This document shows positions 36,709-48,924 of a DNA stretch of 64,000 bases, in pieces. Within the stretch, counting starts at the first letter, position 1. Every line of letters begins with the position of its first letter. The translations under genes were made by a program, and so were the position numbers. Source of the DNA: Casuarina equisetifolia (lineage: Eukaryota; Streptophyta; Magnoliopsida; Fagales; Casuarinaceae); contig CM052358.1 of assembly GCA_028551475.1 (NCBI GenBank), positions 14,987,938 through 15,051,937 of the forward strand, written 5' to 3'. The notes beneath the pieces are model-generated. The model did not search any database and had not been told where the DNA came from. It worked only from the letters and a program-made list of their open reading frames with translations.

Positions 36709-36964
36709 CCTTGTTACTTAATCTTTCACAATAACAACTTAATAAGGAATTTTTTAAAAAAATAAAATTAATAAAGCAAAACAAAAATAAAACAAAAAAA
36801 ATGATTTTTTTTTCTATTTTTTCAAGAACTAGAAAAAAAAATTTCAAGAATTAAAAGAAAAAATTTTTATTTTCAAGAATTAAAAAAAAATTAAAAGAAA
36901 ATAAAAGCTAGATTAAACCTAAAAATTATTCGGTATTAATATTAATTAGTAGTAAAACAACCAA

Positions 36965-36982
36965 TCCCCGGCAACGGCGCCA
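36965..36982 (-). other. Primer-binding site (tRNA-Asp)
   Basis: TCCCCGGCAACGGCGCCA on the plus strand equals the 3' end of plant tRNA-Asp(GTC) including the terminal CCA minus one base. It lies six bases inside the LTR border, as expected for the priming site of minus-strand synthesis in Athila-type elements. Confidence 0.92.
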
Positions 36983-36988
36983 AAAACT

Positions 36989-38264
36989 TGTTCAGTGAAA
37001 TTTTAAATGGAAGTAAACATGTCGAACAAGTAATATAATGATAAGAAAGATATCGTCCCACAGAGATTGGTGATTACTAAACCAATTAATTACTAACAGT
37101 GAACAACTCCTAGAATTTATCTAGCAAACCAAATTGATAGATGATAGATTAACTGACTAAATATAAGAAAGCTAAATACAATAAATATGTTAGAGCATAT
37201 GATTTCACCATAATTACTAGGTATTAATATTGATTATTTATGCTTGCAAGAGGGATAATATCTATGTGATGGCGAAATCTCCTAATTTATTTACTATCCT
37301 ATGTCTAGGTATAGCAAACCTACTTAGTTCATTAATTCACTATATCTCTATATGTGAATTGAAACAAACCAAATGCATTAGGATCTATGAACATTCCCAG
37401 TTTACACCGAAAGCCACACAAATAACATGGTATATGTCTATCCATATTTAATTTATGGTTACATATTACAAGAAGCAACTGCATGCTATTTCCTATCGGT
37501 CTTTAACATGCAAATCAGATCATCTAAGTGGTAGCTAATCACCTAAAAGCATTAAATTCCGTAATATGTAGCTTCACATAAATAAAATATCTTGCAAAAC
37601 ATAATAATCATAAGATTCATACCATCATAATTAGGTTACATCGTAGCTCTAACAAAAATAAACTAAAACATAAAGAAATAATGAGGAAGAATGGTAATAA
37701 GAAATAAAGAAGGCATCTTGAATCCAAGAACAAGAAGTCTGTCACCCTTTTTGTCTTCTCTTCAAGAAAACCTTGAATTCTTGGCTTCTTTCTTGAGTTG
37801 TGCTCAATTTCCTCCTTTCCTCTCTTTTGCCTCTTCTCTTCTCTTAAATAGGGTTTAGGTTTAGACATATCTCCTATCCTAGTAGAATTGGGTTTTAGAG
37901 ACCTAAAACAATTGGGTTTTAGAGACCTAAAATAATTGAGTTTTGAACTCCTAAATTAATTGAGACTTGAATTCCTAACATGACTGGGTTTTCTATTTAA
38001 ATAGAAAATCCAATAACAATAGAAAATCTAATAACAATTATCCAAAGCCCAAGCCCATCTTGACTCTCTTGATCTTGATATTACAATTTTGTCACACAAT
38101 AAGCATAGGTTCTCCATGTTCATTCCTTTTCTCCTTGCCTCCTTGTGCTACAAAAACAAAACAAATTTAAATAAATAATAGGAGTTCAAATATTTTCTCA
38201 TAAGCATTGTATTATTTATTGCCTAAAAAATAGATAAAATAACTCTATAAAAATAGAGTTATCA
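36989..38264 (-). repeat. 5' LTR of the Athila-type element
   Basis: 1276 bp, partner of 32189-33464. It abuts the primer site on its inner side, which fixes the element's orientation as minus. Confidence 0.93.
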
Positions 38265-39110
38265 CCTATGTGATGTTAAGCCTAATAATGCACAATGTAC
38301 AAGGGAGTAGGATAAAAGTTGCACACTAAAAAATAAGATTCTTTAAGTGAAACTTAAATGCAAAAAAAAAAAAAATTCCCTCAAGCCCTTAAGCTAGTTG
38401 TTATTAAACTGTAGGCCTATTTAATTTGATATCAAAGCTCAATTTGAATCTACTCTTCTTTGTGTAACCTTAAACCTGATGATATTTAGTATGTAGGAAA
38501 ATGTGTACAAGACAAGAATTCCACATAGGAAGGTAAGATAAGGTCAAGTTTAAATAAAATAACTTCCATCCAACCTTTGACCTAACTTTTGAGTTTGGAC
38601 TATGAGTCTATCTAATTTTATGGAGTTTTTATTAACATGTTTGAAGAGTTAGAGCCTACATACATTGGAGAATACAATAAGGTAGGAAAAGAGATAGTCT
38701 AGTGTGTTGTCCTAGTTTCACTATGTCACAAAAATGACTTTAATAAAGCTCAAAAAGGAAATAAAGCTTCAATCCATGAGTATGTTTTTCTTTTCTTTTT
38801 TGCATTTTTTTTATTAGGTGGGTAAGTAAATAGATTTATATCTAATAGGTAAAGTAAATGATAACACCATAAACATATTCCTAGGTTAAGACCACAATAA
38901 CATCAAGTCAAATAAAAAAGGTCCTCTCTAACCTCCAAGCATGTTGAATATACAATTTTTAGTTGTTTTGTGTATCTTTCTTATGTTAAAAAATTTATCT
39001 CTAATGAGTTTCTTAATAGCTTCAAGAATAATAAATTATAAACTAGCAGTATAAATAAAAAAAATTCTATTGTTTCTAAACTAGCAATATAAATAAAAAT
39101 TTTACCACTC
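38265..39110. other. Intergenic region with weak repeats around the Athila insertion
   Basis: Phrases such as CCAACCTTTGACCTAA with a downstream TCTATCTAATTT (38575-38620) and GGCCTATTTAATTTGAT (38415) resemble the left flank of the Athila element (CCAACCTTTGAACTAA at 32107, GCCTATTTAATTTGGT at 32142). It may be a diverged local duplication or short array that the Athila element entered. No gene was recognised. Confidence 0.4.
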
Positions 39111-39118
39111 TTTTCCTT

Positions 39119-39607
39119 CTATATAGCATAAACAAATGAAGCAAATACAAATTTAAAAATATTTGTCTCAAAACACTTCCCTTTCTCTTGATAAAGAAGC
39201 CAGCTAATTCTTGCATATTTGCTAGAGTATGAACACCTTGTGAAGATGCGGTCCATGAACTTGTTTAACATATGGCATAGGCAATAGATCTTATCTCTAG
39301 TTGCTCCAAGGACTTGAAGTATATAATTTGTCACTAATTGACCATTTATGGCTAGCCCTTATAGTATAAGCTAGTGAAAAATTGCATACTTAAATCATAT
39401 AATTTAATACTAATCTACTTTAAAGTCATAAAGAGTGGGGGTAATTGCTTTAGAAGCAAATTTAATTAAGTACCTTTCATCAGCTAAAGTAGTGCACATA
39501 AGCTTATCTTCTATCATATCATTTAGCTTAGACAAAATATTGATATTACTTGTAAGAATATGCCATAAAAATCTCTTGTTAATAGGTAAGTTCTGTTTTC
39601 CATTCAA
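39119..39607 (-). pseudogene. Unrecognised coding-like fragments
   Basis: Two minus-strand open pieces in sequence order, 39607-39410 (containing FLWHILTSNINILSKLNDMI and KFASKAITPTLYDFK) and 39334-39119 (containing LCHMLNKFMDRIFTRCSYSS and ISWLLYQEKGKCFET), look like protein in composition, with few low-complexity runs. They are separated by about 75 bases with stops. I cannot name the family. They could be two exons of a gene, or a decayed fragment, since no start, downstream exons or conserved splice signals were identified. They sit just upstream of the duplicated promoter region of DC1 gene 2. Chance open frames remain possible. Confidence 0.3.
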
Positions 39608-39639
39608 TGCATGACATGGCTTAATTCAAGGGAACCACG

Positions 39640-40470
39640 TTCAATGGTTTATGCGACTAAAGTAGTTATTCTAAAGTATTTTATTAAGTAGTTGTACAAG
39701 ATGAGCCAACTTTTGGAAAAATAGTAAAAGGCTTCAATTTAAGTGAACAAAAATAATTTAATAATTGTTTTAACCACAAATGTAAATGCCTATATTGGAT
39801 GAAACTAATTTAATAATTGTCAATCTCCTCCACGAAACATTCAATCGTAGAGAAGAAAATTTTGAAGCTATTAGAATAAAGAATTATATAGAAAGTTGTC
39901 TAACAAATCAAGTAGTTCCAAACCCTATTGAATGATGTGATTTCCAAATTATTTACTTTCAAGTACTTGTACGAGACAAGCTCACTTTTGGAAAGAATGA
40001 GAGGCTTCAGTTTAACTAGAAGCACATAGAGTGCTTCAAGATAACCACAAAGTTTAGATGCCGAAGGAGAATAAAAAACAAAACTATACTTGCTATACAA
40101 GTTCTCCTTTTGTGTATGTAGCTGATTAGACGTTTGAATTTGTTACTTGCTCCAAATGCAAGTTCTCTTCTTCTTTTTTATTTTTTTCTTTTCTCTTTTT
40201 CAAAGGGAAAGTTGCTTCCCAAAAAGAGTGGAATCGGGAAACGCAAGGGAAACGTAAGCGTTTTGCGTTTATCTCCTTCAAGTTTATTGGCATAAAGTTG
40301 AACAAGTGTAGGTGGCAGAATCTTGTGATGGCGACGAATCTTACAATCACCAAAGGATTGTTGTTGCATTGAAGGCATGTATTGTTTTACAAAAAAGGAA
40401 AATGCTTTCTTGAGTTTGAAATTTAAGGACTGTGCTTCTAAAAGAGTTCAAAATACCAACCTCTTCTACC
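39640..40470 (+). promoter_or_regulatory. Upstream region of DC1 gene 2, paralogous to that of gene 1
   Basis: It contains single, diverged copies of the phrases that make up the array of gene 1 (CAAGTACTTGTACGAGACAAG at about 39958, GAGGCTTCAGTTTAACTAGA) plus the GTAGGTGGCAGAATCTTG segment (40308) also present at 15367. This shows that the two genes were duplicated with their 5' regions, and that the 575-bp array expanded only in gene 1. A short GT run lies at about 40471-40482, 30 bases before the ATG. Confidence 0.65.
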
Positions 40471-40913
40471 TTGTGTGTGTGTGTCACTAAGAGAGATATC
40501 CCAACCAAAAGAGATGGAAATTGAGCTTTTTCTAAGGGAGAGCTCCCGGGAGATGTGGTTCTACACTCGAAGGGAGTCCCACAAAGATAATCATCACATA
40601 AAAATCGTAGAAGAGGTGGAACATGATGGCAAGAAGGAAGTTGTTTGTCCGCTGTGCCAGAAGGCGGTATTACTTTCTCCCGCTTTCAAATGCCTTGACT
40701 GCCGCATCCTCTTTCATATATCATGCCTCAAGGTAGAAAAGATACAGGACCCAACCACCTAGTTGGAACGAGAGGTGGATGAATACCTCCAAACCCTTAT
40801 TTCACATAGCGACCCAAGCACCAGGCATGAGTTGATCTTCGAAGAACAGCTGCAAAATTACACCAACAAGGAAGCTCTCTGCTTCGCCTGCGATGAGCCA
40901 GTAGTGGGTCCTG

Positions 40914-41616
40914 TGATGGGAAAAACGACGTATAAAGTTTCCCACTTTGATTGAACCTATGAGGAAATACTAAAACACCAACGATGTATTCAAATCACAA
41001 GTAAAATAATCAAATCACAGTCAACACAAAAGAATTTCTACGTGGAAAAACTCCTCCAATGTGAAGGATAAAAAAAACCACGGGACCGATCACGGAGTCC
41101 ACCCAAATCTCCACTATATCAATCGTTAGGATACAACCCAATCAAGTCCTTAACAATAGCAACAGGACAAAGATTTACTGATTCAACAACAATAGAATCA
41201 CCAATAAATAGTGAAGAACAAGTTGTGAAGAACAAGTTGTAAACAACAACTTAACCAAGAAAAGTTGGAGAAATATCACCCAGATTTTCGACCACAATCT
41301 GCTGACTTCAAGAGCTCCAAACGACGATCCAACCGTTCACAATGAAGAACACCCAATCCCGAACCTGCTGACAAAAAATCAGCTCAATCGGACCACGGAT
41401 CGTCCTTGATCAAACGTTTGATCAACTGCTGCGCAGGGCCTCTAATTCCTGCGAAATTCTGCTCTTTTCTTTTCTCTCTCTCTTTTTTCTTTTGACGGCC
41501 ACTCACCTCTTCTCTTAAAGAAAAAACCCTATATTTTTTCTTTTAAACCTTAGGGCCACATTACCCTAATTGGACCCAATAATAAGTTCCCGAATATGGG
41601 CTGGACCAACCCAACA
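40914..41616 (-). repeat. 3' LTR of the Tork-like element
   Basis: 703 bp, partner of 45717-46419. On the minus strand it starts TGTTGGGTTGG, directly after the polypurine tract. Confidence 0.94.
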
Positions 41617-41711
41617 ATTCTCCCCCTCCAGCCCAAATGAGGGAGATTCCATATGTTTATTTCTCAAGCACAATCCAAACCGGCCTCATGCCGACAAAAC
41701 TCAAACTTTTC

Positions 41712-44700
41712 TCACCATAGAGCCTTTGTCATCATATCAGAACCATTATCCTCAGTATGTACCTTTTCAAGTGCAACCTCTTTGGTTTCCATTATATCTC
41801 GTATCCAATGATACCTTACATCAATATGCTTTGACCTTTGATGAAAAGTAGAGTTCTTAGCAAGACGTATAGCACTTTGACTATCACAAAATAACACATA
41901 CTTTTCTTGCACGAAACCAAGTTCTTTTATGAATTCCTTCATCCAAAGCAACTCTTTACATGCTTCTGTTGTAGATAGAGCAATACATTTTTGTAATCTT
42001 AATTGTCATGCCACAGCTCCCCCTGAAAATTTAATCAAGTAGCATGAAGTAGATCTTCTATTATCAATATCTCCTGCCATGTCAGAATCTGTATATCCCA
42101 CAAGAATAGGCTTATCACTCCCAAATGAAAGTTTCAAACTAGAAGTGCATCAAAGATACCTTAGAATCCACTTCACTGCATTTCAATGTTCTCTTCTAGG
42201 ATTAGAAGTAAATCTGCTAACTACTCCAACTGCATGAGCTATATCTGGCATTGTACAAATCATTGCATACATTAAACAACCAACAACCGAAGCATAAAGA
42301 ACTCTTTCCATATCTTTTCTGTCTTCCTCATCTGTAGGACATTGTTTCTTACTAAGCTTAAAGTGTGTAGCAAGAGGTGTGCTCACCACTTTAGCTTTAT
42401 CCATACAAAACCTCTGAAGCACTTTCTTAATGTACTCCTCTTGAGACAACCACAAATTCTTGGCTTTTCTGTCACGACTAACTCTCATACCAAGAATTTG
42501 CTTCACTGAGCCTAAGTCTTTCATTGAGAATGACTTACTTAACTCTTGCTTCAACTTTTCAATTCTTGCAGCATTCTTACCAACTATAAGCATGTCATCT
42601 ACATAAAGTAGTAGAATGATAAAATCATCATCTGAGAACTTCTGCATAAATACACAATGATCAGAATTTGTCTTCTTATAAGCTTGCTCCCCCATAAAAG
42701 ACTCAAATTTTCGATACCATTGTCTCGATGCTTGTTTTAAGCCATATAAACTTTTCTTTAGCTTGCAAACATAGTTCTCTTTATCTTTTTCTTTAAAACC
42801 CTCTGGTTGCTCCATATAAATTTCTTCATTTAGGTCACCATGAAGAAAAACAGTCTTTACATCCATTTGCTCAATTTCAAGATCAAGACTGGCAGCCAAT
42901 CCCAAAACCACTCGAATTGAGGACATTTTCACAACAGGTGAGAAAATCTCATCATAATCAATTCCCTTTTTCTGACTGAAACCTTTAACAACTAGTCTGG
43001 CTTTGTATCGGGGTTGTGAAGAATTTTCATCATGCTTCAATCTATAAATCCAATGATTCTTCAAAGCTTTCTTGCCTTTAGGCAATGTCACCAACTCAAA
43101 TGTTTGATTATCATGCAAAGATTTCAACTCATCTTGCATTGCATCAACCCATTTTTTCTTATCCACATCCTCTGCTGCATCTTCAAAGCTCTCAGGCTCA
43201 CCTGCATCAGTCAACAATACATACTCCTCAGTAGAGTATCTAGAGGATGGGTGGCGACCTCTAGTAGACCTCCTCAATGGTGGAACTGAAGATTGATTCT
43301 GCTGAACATCAACAACATTATCTGTCTGAGTATCACTATTATCTGCACCCTGTTGGTCATTCTGAACCTGATCCTGAACATCATGCTGAATATCACTTTC
43401 AACTTGTTCTGGCAACTGTCGTTGTAAATCATTTGAAGGAATTAGATCAATATCAATACCAATCTTAGAGCCTTGTGACATATTCTTCTCACTCTGGCCA
43501 ATATCTGTCATATTTTGATTCTCAAAAAATACAACATCACGACTCCTCACAATTTTCTTCACAGCTGGATCATAACACCTGTAGCCAAATTCATCAGAAC
43601 CATAACCAAGAAATATACATTCTCGTGTCTTGACATCTAACTTAGACCTCTCATCTTTTGGAATATGAATAAATGCTTTACAACCAAATACTCTTAGATA
43701 GTTATAGGAAACATCATTGCCAAACCAAACTCTATCTGGCACATCACCATCTAAAGCAACAGTTGGAGATAAATTGATAACATAAGCTGCTGTAAATAAT
43801 GCCTCACCCCAAAATGTCTTTGGCAGGTTAGCATTTGAAATCATACATCTAACTCTCTCAACCAATGTCCTGTTCATTCTTTCCGCTATACCATTCAATT
43901 GAGGTGTTTTTGGAGGTGTCTTCTGATGTCGAATACCATGTTGCCTACAATACTCATCAAATGGTCCAATGTACTCACCACCATTGTCTAATCGAATGCA
44001 TTTCAACTTCTTTCCAGTTTGCCGCTCTACTGAAACTTGAAACTGCTTAAATACATCTAGCACTTGATCTTTTGACATCAAAACATAAACCCAAACCTTT
44101 CTTGAGTAGTCATCAATAAAGGTCACAAAGTAGGATGCTCCACCAAGCGTCCTCGGGTTGACTGGGCCACAAACATATGAGTGTACTAACTCCAAGAAAT
44201 CTGATTTTCTTGAAGGAGGGTGACTATAGAATGAAACTCTTTTCTGTTTTCCAGCTAAACAATGTGCACACTTCTCAAGTTTTGCACTCTTAATCCCAGA
44301 TAACAAGTTCTTCTTTGCCAACACATTCATGCCCTTCTCACTCATGTGACTTAATCTTTTATGCCATAAAGCACTTGCATTTCCATCTTCCACTACATTA
44401 CAAGTGTTCTTGGAAATCTTGGCCTGAAATAAATACAAAGAAGACTCTTTCTTGCCTCTAGCCATAACTAATAAACCCTTAATAAGTTTCCATTGTCCAT
44501 TATTGAAGATATTGCAAAAACCTTCATCATCAAGTTGTCCGGTAGAAATCAAATTCAAGAGAATTTCTGGTACATGTCTAACATTCTTGAGAACCAACTT
44601 AGATCCATTACGAGTCTCCAAGCATACATCTCCCATACCTGCAACTTTAGCCAAGCAATCATTACCCATCTTCAATGTGCCAAAGTTTCCAGTAGTATAA

Positions 44701-45665
44701 GAAGTAAAGAACTCCCTCTTGGAAGTAATATGAAGAGAAGCACCACTATCAATTACCCAACTTGTTTCATTGCTTGCAAAATTCACATTATCATCATAGC
44801 ACACAATAACAAGTTCATTAGTAGCTGCTGCAACTCGATCATTATCATTGTTGTCCTTCTTCTCCTCACTTTCATTAACTTTCTTCTTCTCATTTCTACC
44901 TTTACCATTTTTCTTTTCTTTTTTCAGCTGGAAGTAATTTTTCTTGATATGACCCATCTTGCCACAATGATGGCACTCTACATTTTTATGCCATGATCTA
45001 GACTTACTTCGACTTTTGTTATAACCTCTCGGACCTCTACTATGACTTCTCCCCCTATTTTCAACAACCAAAGCTTCAAAATGAGACAAAGAACCCTGAC
45101 TCTTTCTTCTCATCTCTTCATTCAAAATACTAGTCTTGGCAAAATCCATAGTGACAATTCCATCGGGAGCAGAGTTACTCACTGACATATGAAATGTTTC
45201 CCAAGATTCTGGTAAAGTACCAAGTAACCAAAGTCCTTGTACTTCATCTTCAAACTTCATATTCATGCCTAAAAGTTGATCTAACATTCCCTGAAACTCA
45301 TTCAAATGATCAAATATGGATTGCCCATCTTTGTATTTCAAGCTAATAAGTTGCTTCATCAAATACATCTTATTATTTCCAGTCTTTCGAGCATACAAAG
45401 ATTTAAGTTTGTTCCATAGAGTCCGAGCATGTGTTTCTTTACTAATGTGATTCAAAACATTCTCATCTACAAATTGTCGAATGAACCCGCATACAATTTT
45501 ATGCTCAAGAGTCCAATCGGCCTCACTCATGTTATCTGGTCTAGTTTCACTAAACACCGGTAAGTGCCAACGCTTCACATAAAGCAAATCTTCCATCTTA
45601 CCCTTCCAAACATGATAATTTCGTCCATTCAAACTAATTATCCTGTTAGTGCTTAGTTCCATCAT
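41712..45665 (-). CDS. gag-pol: gag-pol coding region of the Tork-like copia element
   Basis: Minus-strand polyprotein region with ATG at 45663-45665 (MMELSTNRIISLNGRNYHVW). Domains in order: gag (UBN2-type, about the first 200 residues), zinc knuckle, aspartic protease with DSGAS, GAG-pre-integrase (LWHKRLSHMSEKGM), integrase core with the D...D...E pattern (TFIDDYSR, RLDNGGEYIG), reverse transcriptase with YVDD, RNase H. This is the standard copia order with integrase before reverse transcriptase. It is largely open but interrupted about twice. Confidence 0.9.
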
Positions 45666-45716
45666 TCAATCAAATCCAAAGATAAAACAACCACAACCTA
45701 AGCTCCGATACCACTC

Positions 45717-46419
45717 TGATGGGAAAAACGACGTATAAAGTTTCCCACTTTGATTGAACCTATGAGGAAATATTAAAACACCAACGATGTATTCGAATCA
45801 CAAGTAAAATAATCAAATCACAGTCAACACAAAAGAATTTCTACGTGAAAAAACTCCTCCAATGTGAAGGATAAAAAAAACCACGGGACCGATCACGGAG
45901 TCCACCCAAATCTCCACTATATCAATCGTTAGGATACAACCCAATCAAGTCCTTAACAATAGCAACAGGACAAAGATTTACTGATTCAACAACAATAGAA
46001 TCACCAATAAATAGTGAAAAACAAGTTGTGAAGAACAAGTTGTAAACAACAACTTAACCAAGAAAAGTTGGAGAAATATCACCCAGATTTTTGACCACAA
46101 TCTGCTGACTTCAAGAGCTCCAAACGACGATCCAACCGTTCACAATGAAGAACACCCAATCCCGAGCCTGCTGACAAAAAATCAGCTCAATCGGACCACG
46201 GATCGTCCTTGATCAAACGTTTGATCAACTGCTGCGCAGGGCCTCTAATTCCTGCGAAATTCTGCTCTTTTCTTTTCTCTCTCTCTTTTTTCTTTTGACG
46301 GCCACTCACCTCTTCTCTTAAAGAAAAAACCCTATATTTTTTCTTTTAAAGCTTAGGGCCACATTACCCTAATTGGACCCAATAATAAGTCCCCGAATAT
46401 GGGCTGGACCAACCCAACA
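45717..46419 (-). repeat. 5' LTR of the Tork-like element
   Basis: 703 bp, adjoining the primer site. Parts of this same LTR family recur in rearranged form at 60047-60248 and 61668-62091. Confidence 0.94.
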
Positions 46420-48007
46420 TCCTGCACACAAGTGTTCTGCTTCCAGCTGCAACTTACTCTTCCACGATTCATGTGCCCACTTGCCTCGCAAGATACAACA
46501 TCCACTATATGACCCAAATGGCACCCTTTTTATGCATCTAGCTACGGGGTATTACAATCCAGTAACAGAGGTAGTGAATTATGATTGTTGCAACGTTTGT
46601 GGTAAAAAGTGCAAGAAATGCTTACGTTACCGTGACTCTAAGGGTGAATTCATCCTTGATGTCGCATGTTCTAATCGCTGGCGAATTAAGAATACTTATG
46701 ATTGCCAACGACACACGTTCATCCCCGTCAGATTGAACTTCACCTTTACTTGCCAAGCTTGTGGTATAGAAGACAAGGACCTTGCCTTGCTATGTACTAC
46801 CTGTCGACTCTTCATCAACACCAAATGCAGCTGGATTTCTCGTGCCATCAGAATTTCACACCATGAACACTCCCTCGTTCTCATCTTACCTCTTCGTCAT
46901 CTCAAGGATTCCCATAATATAGCCTGCAACATCTGTGCAGGAGAAGTGAGTACAGAGTATGCAGCCTATTGTTGTCAGGTATGTAATTTTATCGCACATT
47001 TGCCATGCGCAGAACTATTTTGGCTTAAAGATGAAAGCCTAGAATCGTCATCAAGTGAGTCTGTAACTTTGCTGACCAATGATGTGGAGAAGATGACCCT
47101 AGAGGAGTTTCATCAACATAAGTTAATTCTTAATGATGAGCAGCTTACACATGATAAACTATGTGATGTTTGTATGCGGACCATCTCCACCTCTCCGTTT
47201 TACAGTTGTAGTATGCAATGCAACTTCTTTTTGCATGCTACTTGTGCTCAGTTGCCAAGACAGAAGCATCACCCCCTTCATCCACACCCACTCACCCTCC
47301 TATCTAAACTCCCCTCCCAAGAACTAATTGAGGATGACAGCTTTCGATGTGATGCTTGTTACCGTCGATGCCGTGGCTTCCACTACAACTGTAAGAAGTG
47401 TCAGTTCCATCTTGACATTCATTGTTGTTTAATTCCACAAACTCTGACACATCCAAGTCATCAACACTTGCTTTTCCTTGCTGTAAGACGCGACAGACAT
47501 TGCAATGCTTGTGGTAAGAGAGGCGACTTTCTTTGCCTTGATTGCCACTACTCGTTATGCTATGGCTGTTCAACTCTTCCACTCAATGTTAAACATGAAT
47601 GTGACAAACATTTCCTTACACTCACCTATGCTACTGAAGAAAAATTTGAAGAATGCTATTGCCTACTTTGCGAGAAACAAAGAAATCCAAACAATTGGTT
47701 CTATTATTGTCAAGAATGTGACTTTTCGGCACATATCGAATGTGTTATTGGAAGATTTCCATATATTAAGGTTGGAAGTACTTATAAGGATTCTCGACAT
47801 GAGCATCATCTCACTTTTGTCCGAAAGACGCCTGAGGCCTCTCCTCCATGTGATGCTTGTGGCAAACCTTTCTATGGACTGGCTGTAGAATGCACTCAAT
47901 GCAAATTCAACATCCATTACTATTCGGACATTGATAATAGAGCTTGTATGTTGAGAATGATGATGCGTTTAAGGAAGGAAAGGGAGAAGGCACATCATCA
48001 TTTATAG

Positions 48008-48690
48008 GGTAAGCTGGGCACTAGCGTAGCTTCATAATAAGTGTGAAAAAGGAGAACTTCATTGCCTACAAGTTATGAGAATAGAAGTTTACAGCAAGGG
48101 AATGATTCTTATTTGTTTACAAATTCAATAATTATGTTTGTATTTCACTCTTATTGACACTTCATTATTACTGCTTGTTTTTGGCATTGTTATATTTTAT
48201 GTAATCCTTGGACACTGGGATTTCGGCACAACTGTCTTCCTTTCTGATTGGATGGGTTGGTAATTCTAAGGCAATGCAATATATTCTGGAAAGATATCTA
48301 AAAAGGTAGAAAAGATGGACCTAGTTGTCTTACCTAGACTCTTTTCTGTTTTTTTAAACCTCTCTTACTTTAGCTGGTTGGAATGGCTATCAAAAAGAGG
48401 TAATTTGGCTCACTACTAAGAAATTTCCTTACCTCGCCGACTCACGTACCACATAATCATTCCATTCGGTGGAATTTCCGACGACATTCACAAAAGCAAA
48501 GTCGTCGACTCAACCTTGTAAATCTTTCAAATTAATGTTAGAATTAACTCGACTTCTTTCATTTCTTTTTTAAATCATAGCTTAGGTCTGTAAATTAATC
48601 TTTGCTTTGTAAGTTTGGATCATCGGATACAAGAACAAATTTTCTTGTTAGCCAAACACTGACTCTATTTGTTTCCTTTTAGTTTTTCCT
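48008..48690. other. 3' flank of DC1 gene 2
   Basis: Likely 3' UTR, with similarity to the sequence after DC1 gene 1, followed by AT-rich intergenic DNA. No other feature was recognised. Confidence 0.5.
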
Positions 48691-48924
48691 TGGATCTATG
48701 GTTCTAAAAGTTCAGAGAATCAAACTTTATTTTGGTACCAAATTTACTGCAAGGCTAACGCCTTCAATCCTAGAATGGAAGGCTCGAACCTTGCCCTATC
48801 TCCGTGCTAGCCGCCTACTCCTCATTCTCAATGGGTGTTACCTTTGTTCCTCCACAACCCAAACACAAAAGAATCAAAAATGTGCGATTTTCAAACTTCT
48901 GAACCTTGAGTTCAAAGAATGGTA

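Larger units (their letters stand above)
32189..38264 (-). mobile_element. Athila-type Ty3 element with gag only (non-autonomous)
   Basis: Two LTRs of 1276 bp (32189-33464 and 36989-38264) flank a 3.5-kb interior. On the minus strand the order is 5' LTR, primer site matching the 3' end of tRNA-Asp (complement of 36965-36982), gag region, a gag-to-protease linker, then non-coding sequence, a polypurine tract beside the 3' LTR (complement of about 33465-33478) and the 3' LTR. No reverse transcriptase, RNase H or integrase is recognisable, so it would need a partner element. Flanks CCTGT (left) and CCTAT (right) fit a target duplication with one change. The LTRs differ at about ten positions (below 1%), so insertion is recent. 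Confidence 0.92.
40914..46419 (-). mobile_element. Young Ty1/copia element (Tork/Tnt1-like) inside DC1 gene 2
   Basis: LTRs of 703 bp each (40914-41616 and 45717-46419) and a perfect 5-bp duplication TCCTG (40909-40913 and 46420-46424). On the minus strand: primer site TGGTATCGGAGC (complement of 45702-45713, tRNA-iMet type), then gag with a CHHCGKMGHIKKN zinc knuckle, protease (WVIDSGASLHIT), integrase, reverse transcriptase (LLYVDDMLIVGK) and RNase H, then a polypurine tract (complement of 41617-41630). The RNase H stretch SKHIDVRYHWIRD resembles Tnt1/Tork members. The LTRs differ at about eight positions (near 1%), so it is young. It is nearly whole, with about two breaks in the coding region. 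Confidence 0.94.
40514..48007 (+). pseudogene. DC1 domain gene, copy 2, split by a copia insertion
   Basis: Host sequence runs from ATG 40514 (MEIELFLRES) to 40913 and resumes at 46425, ending in TAG at 48005-48007; without the inserted DNA and one copy of the duplicated TCCTG it would be 661 codons, against 657 plus stop in copy 1. The frame is the same on both sides: CFACDEPVVGP before and CSASSCNLLFHDSC after, as in the uninterrupted paralogue. The C-terminal 527 codons contain no stop and carry the same C1-like modules as copy 1. There is also an in-frame TAG at 40760-40762 between two modules, in a short stretch that aligns poorly with copy 1. So even without the insertion the gene would give a truncated protein. 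The good state of the remainder suggests recent loss. An intron covering the stop is unlikely, as copy 1 has none. Confidence 0.88.

Noticed and set aside
36965-36982. tRNA-Asp-like sequence that might be a tRNA gene
   Set aside because: Only the 3' end of the tRNA is present and it lies exactly inside the LTR border, so it is a primer-binding site.
44493-44996. 167-codon plus-strand frames within the Tork-like element and at 60283-60786
   Set aside because: Antisense shadows of the gag/protease coding strand; they recur only because the element sequence recurs.
40760-46424. Reading the DC1 gene 2 interruption as a very large intron
   Set aside because: The inserted DNA has two LTRs and a perfect TCCTG duplication, and the paralogue is intronless at that place.
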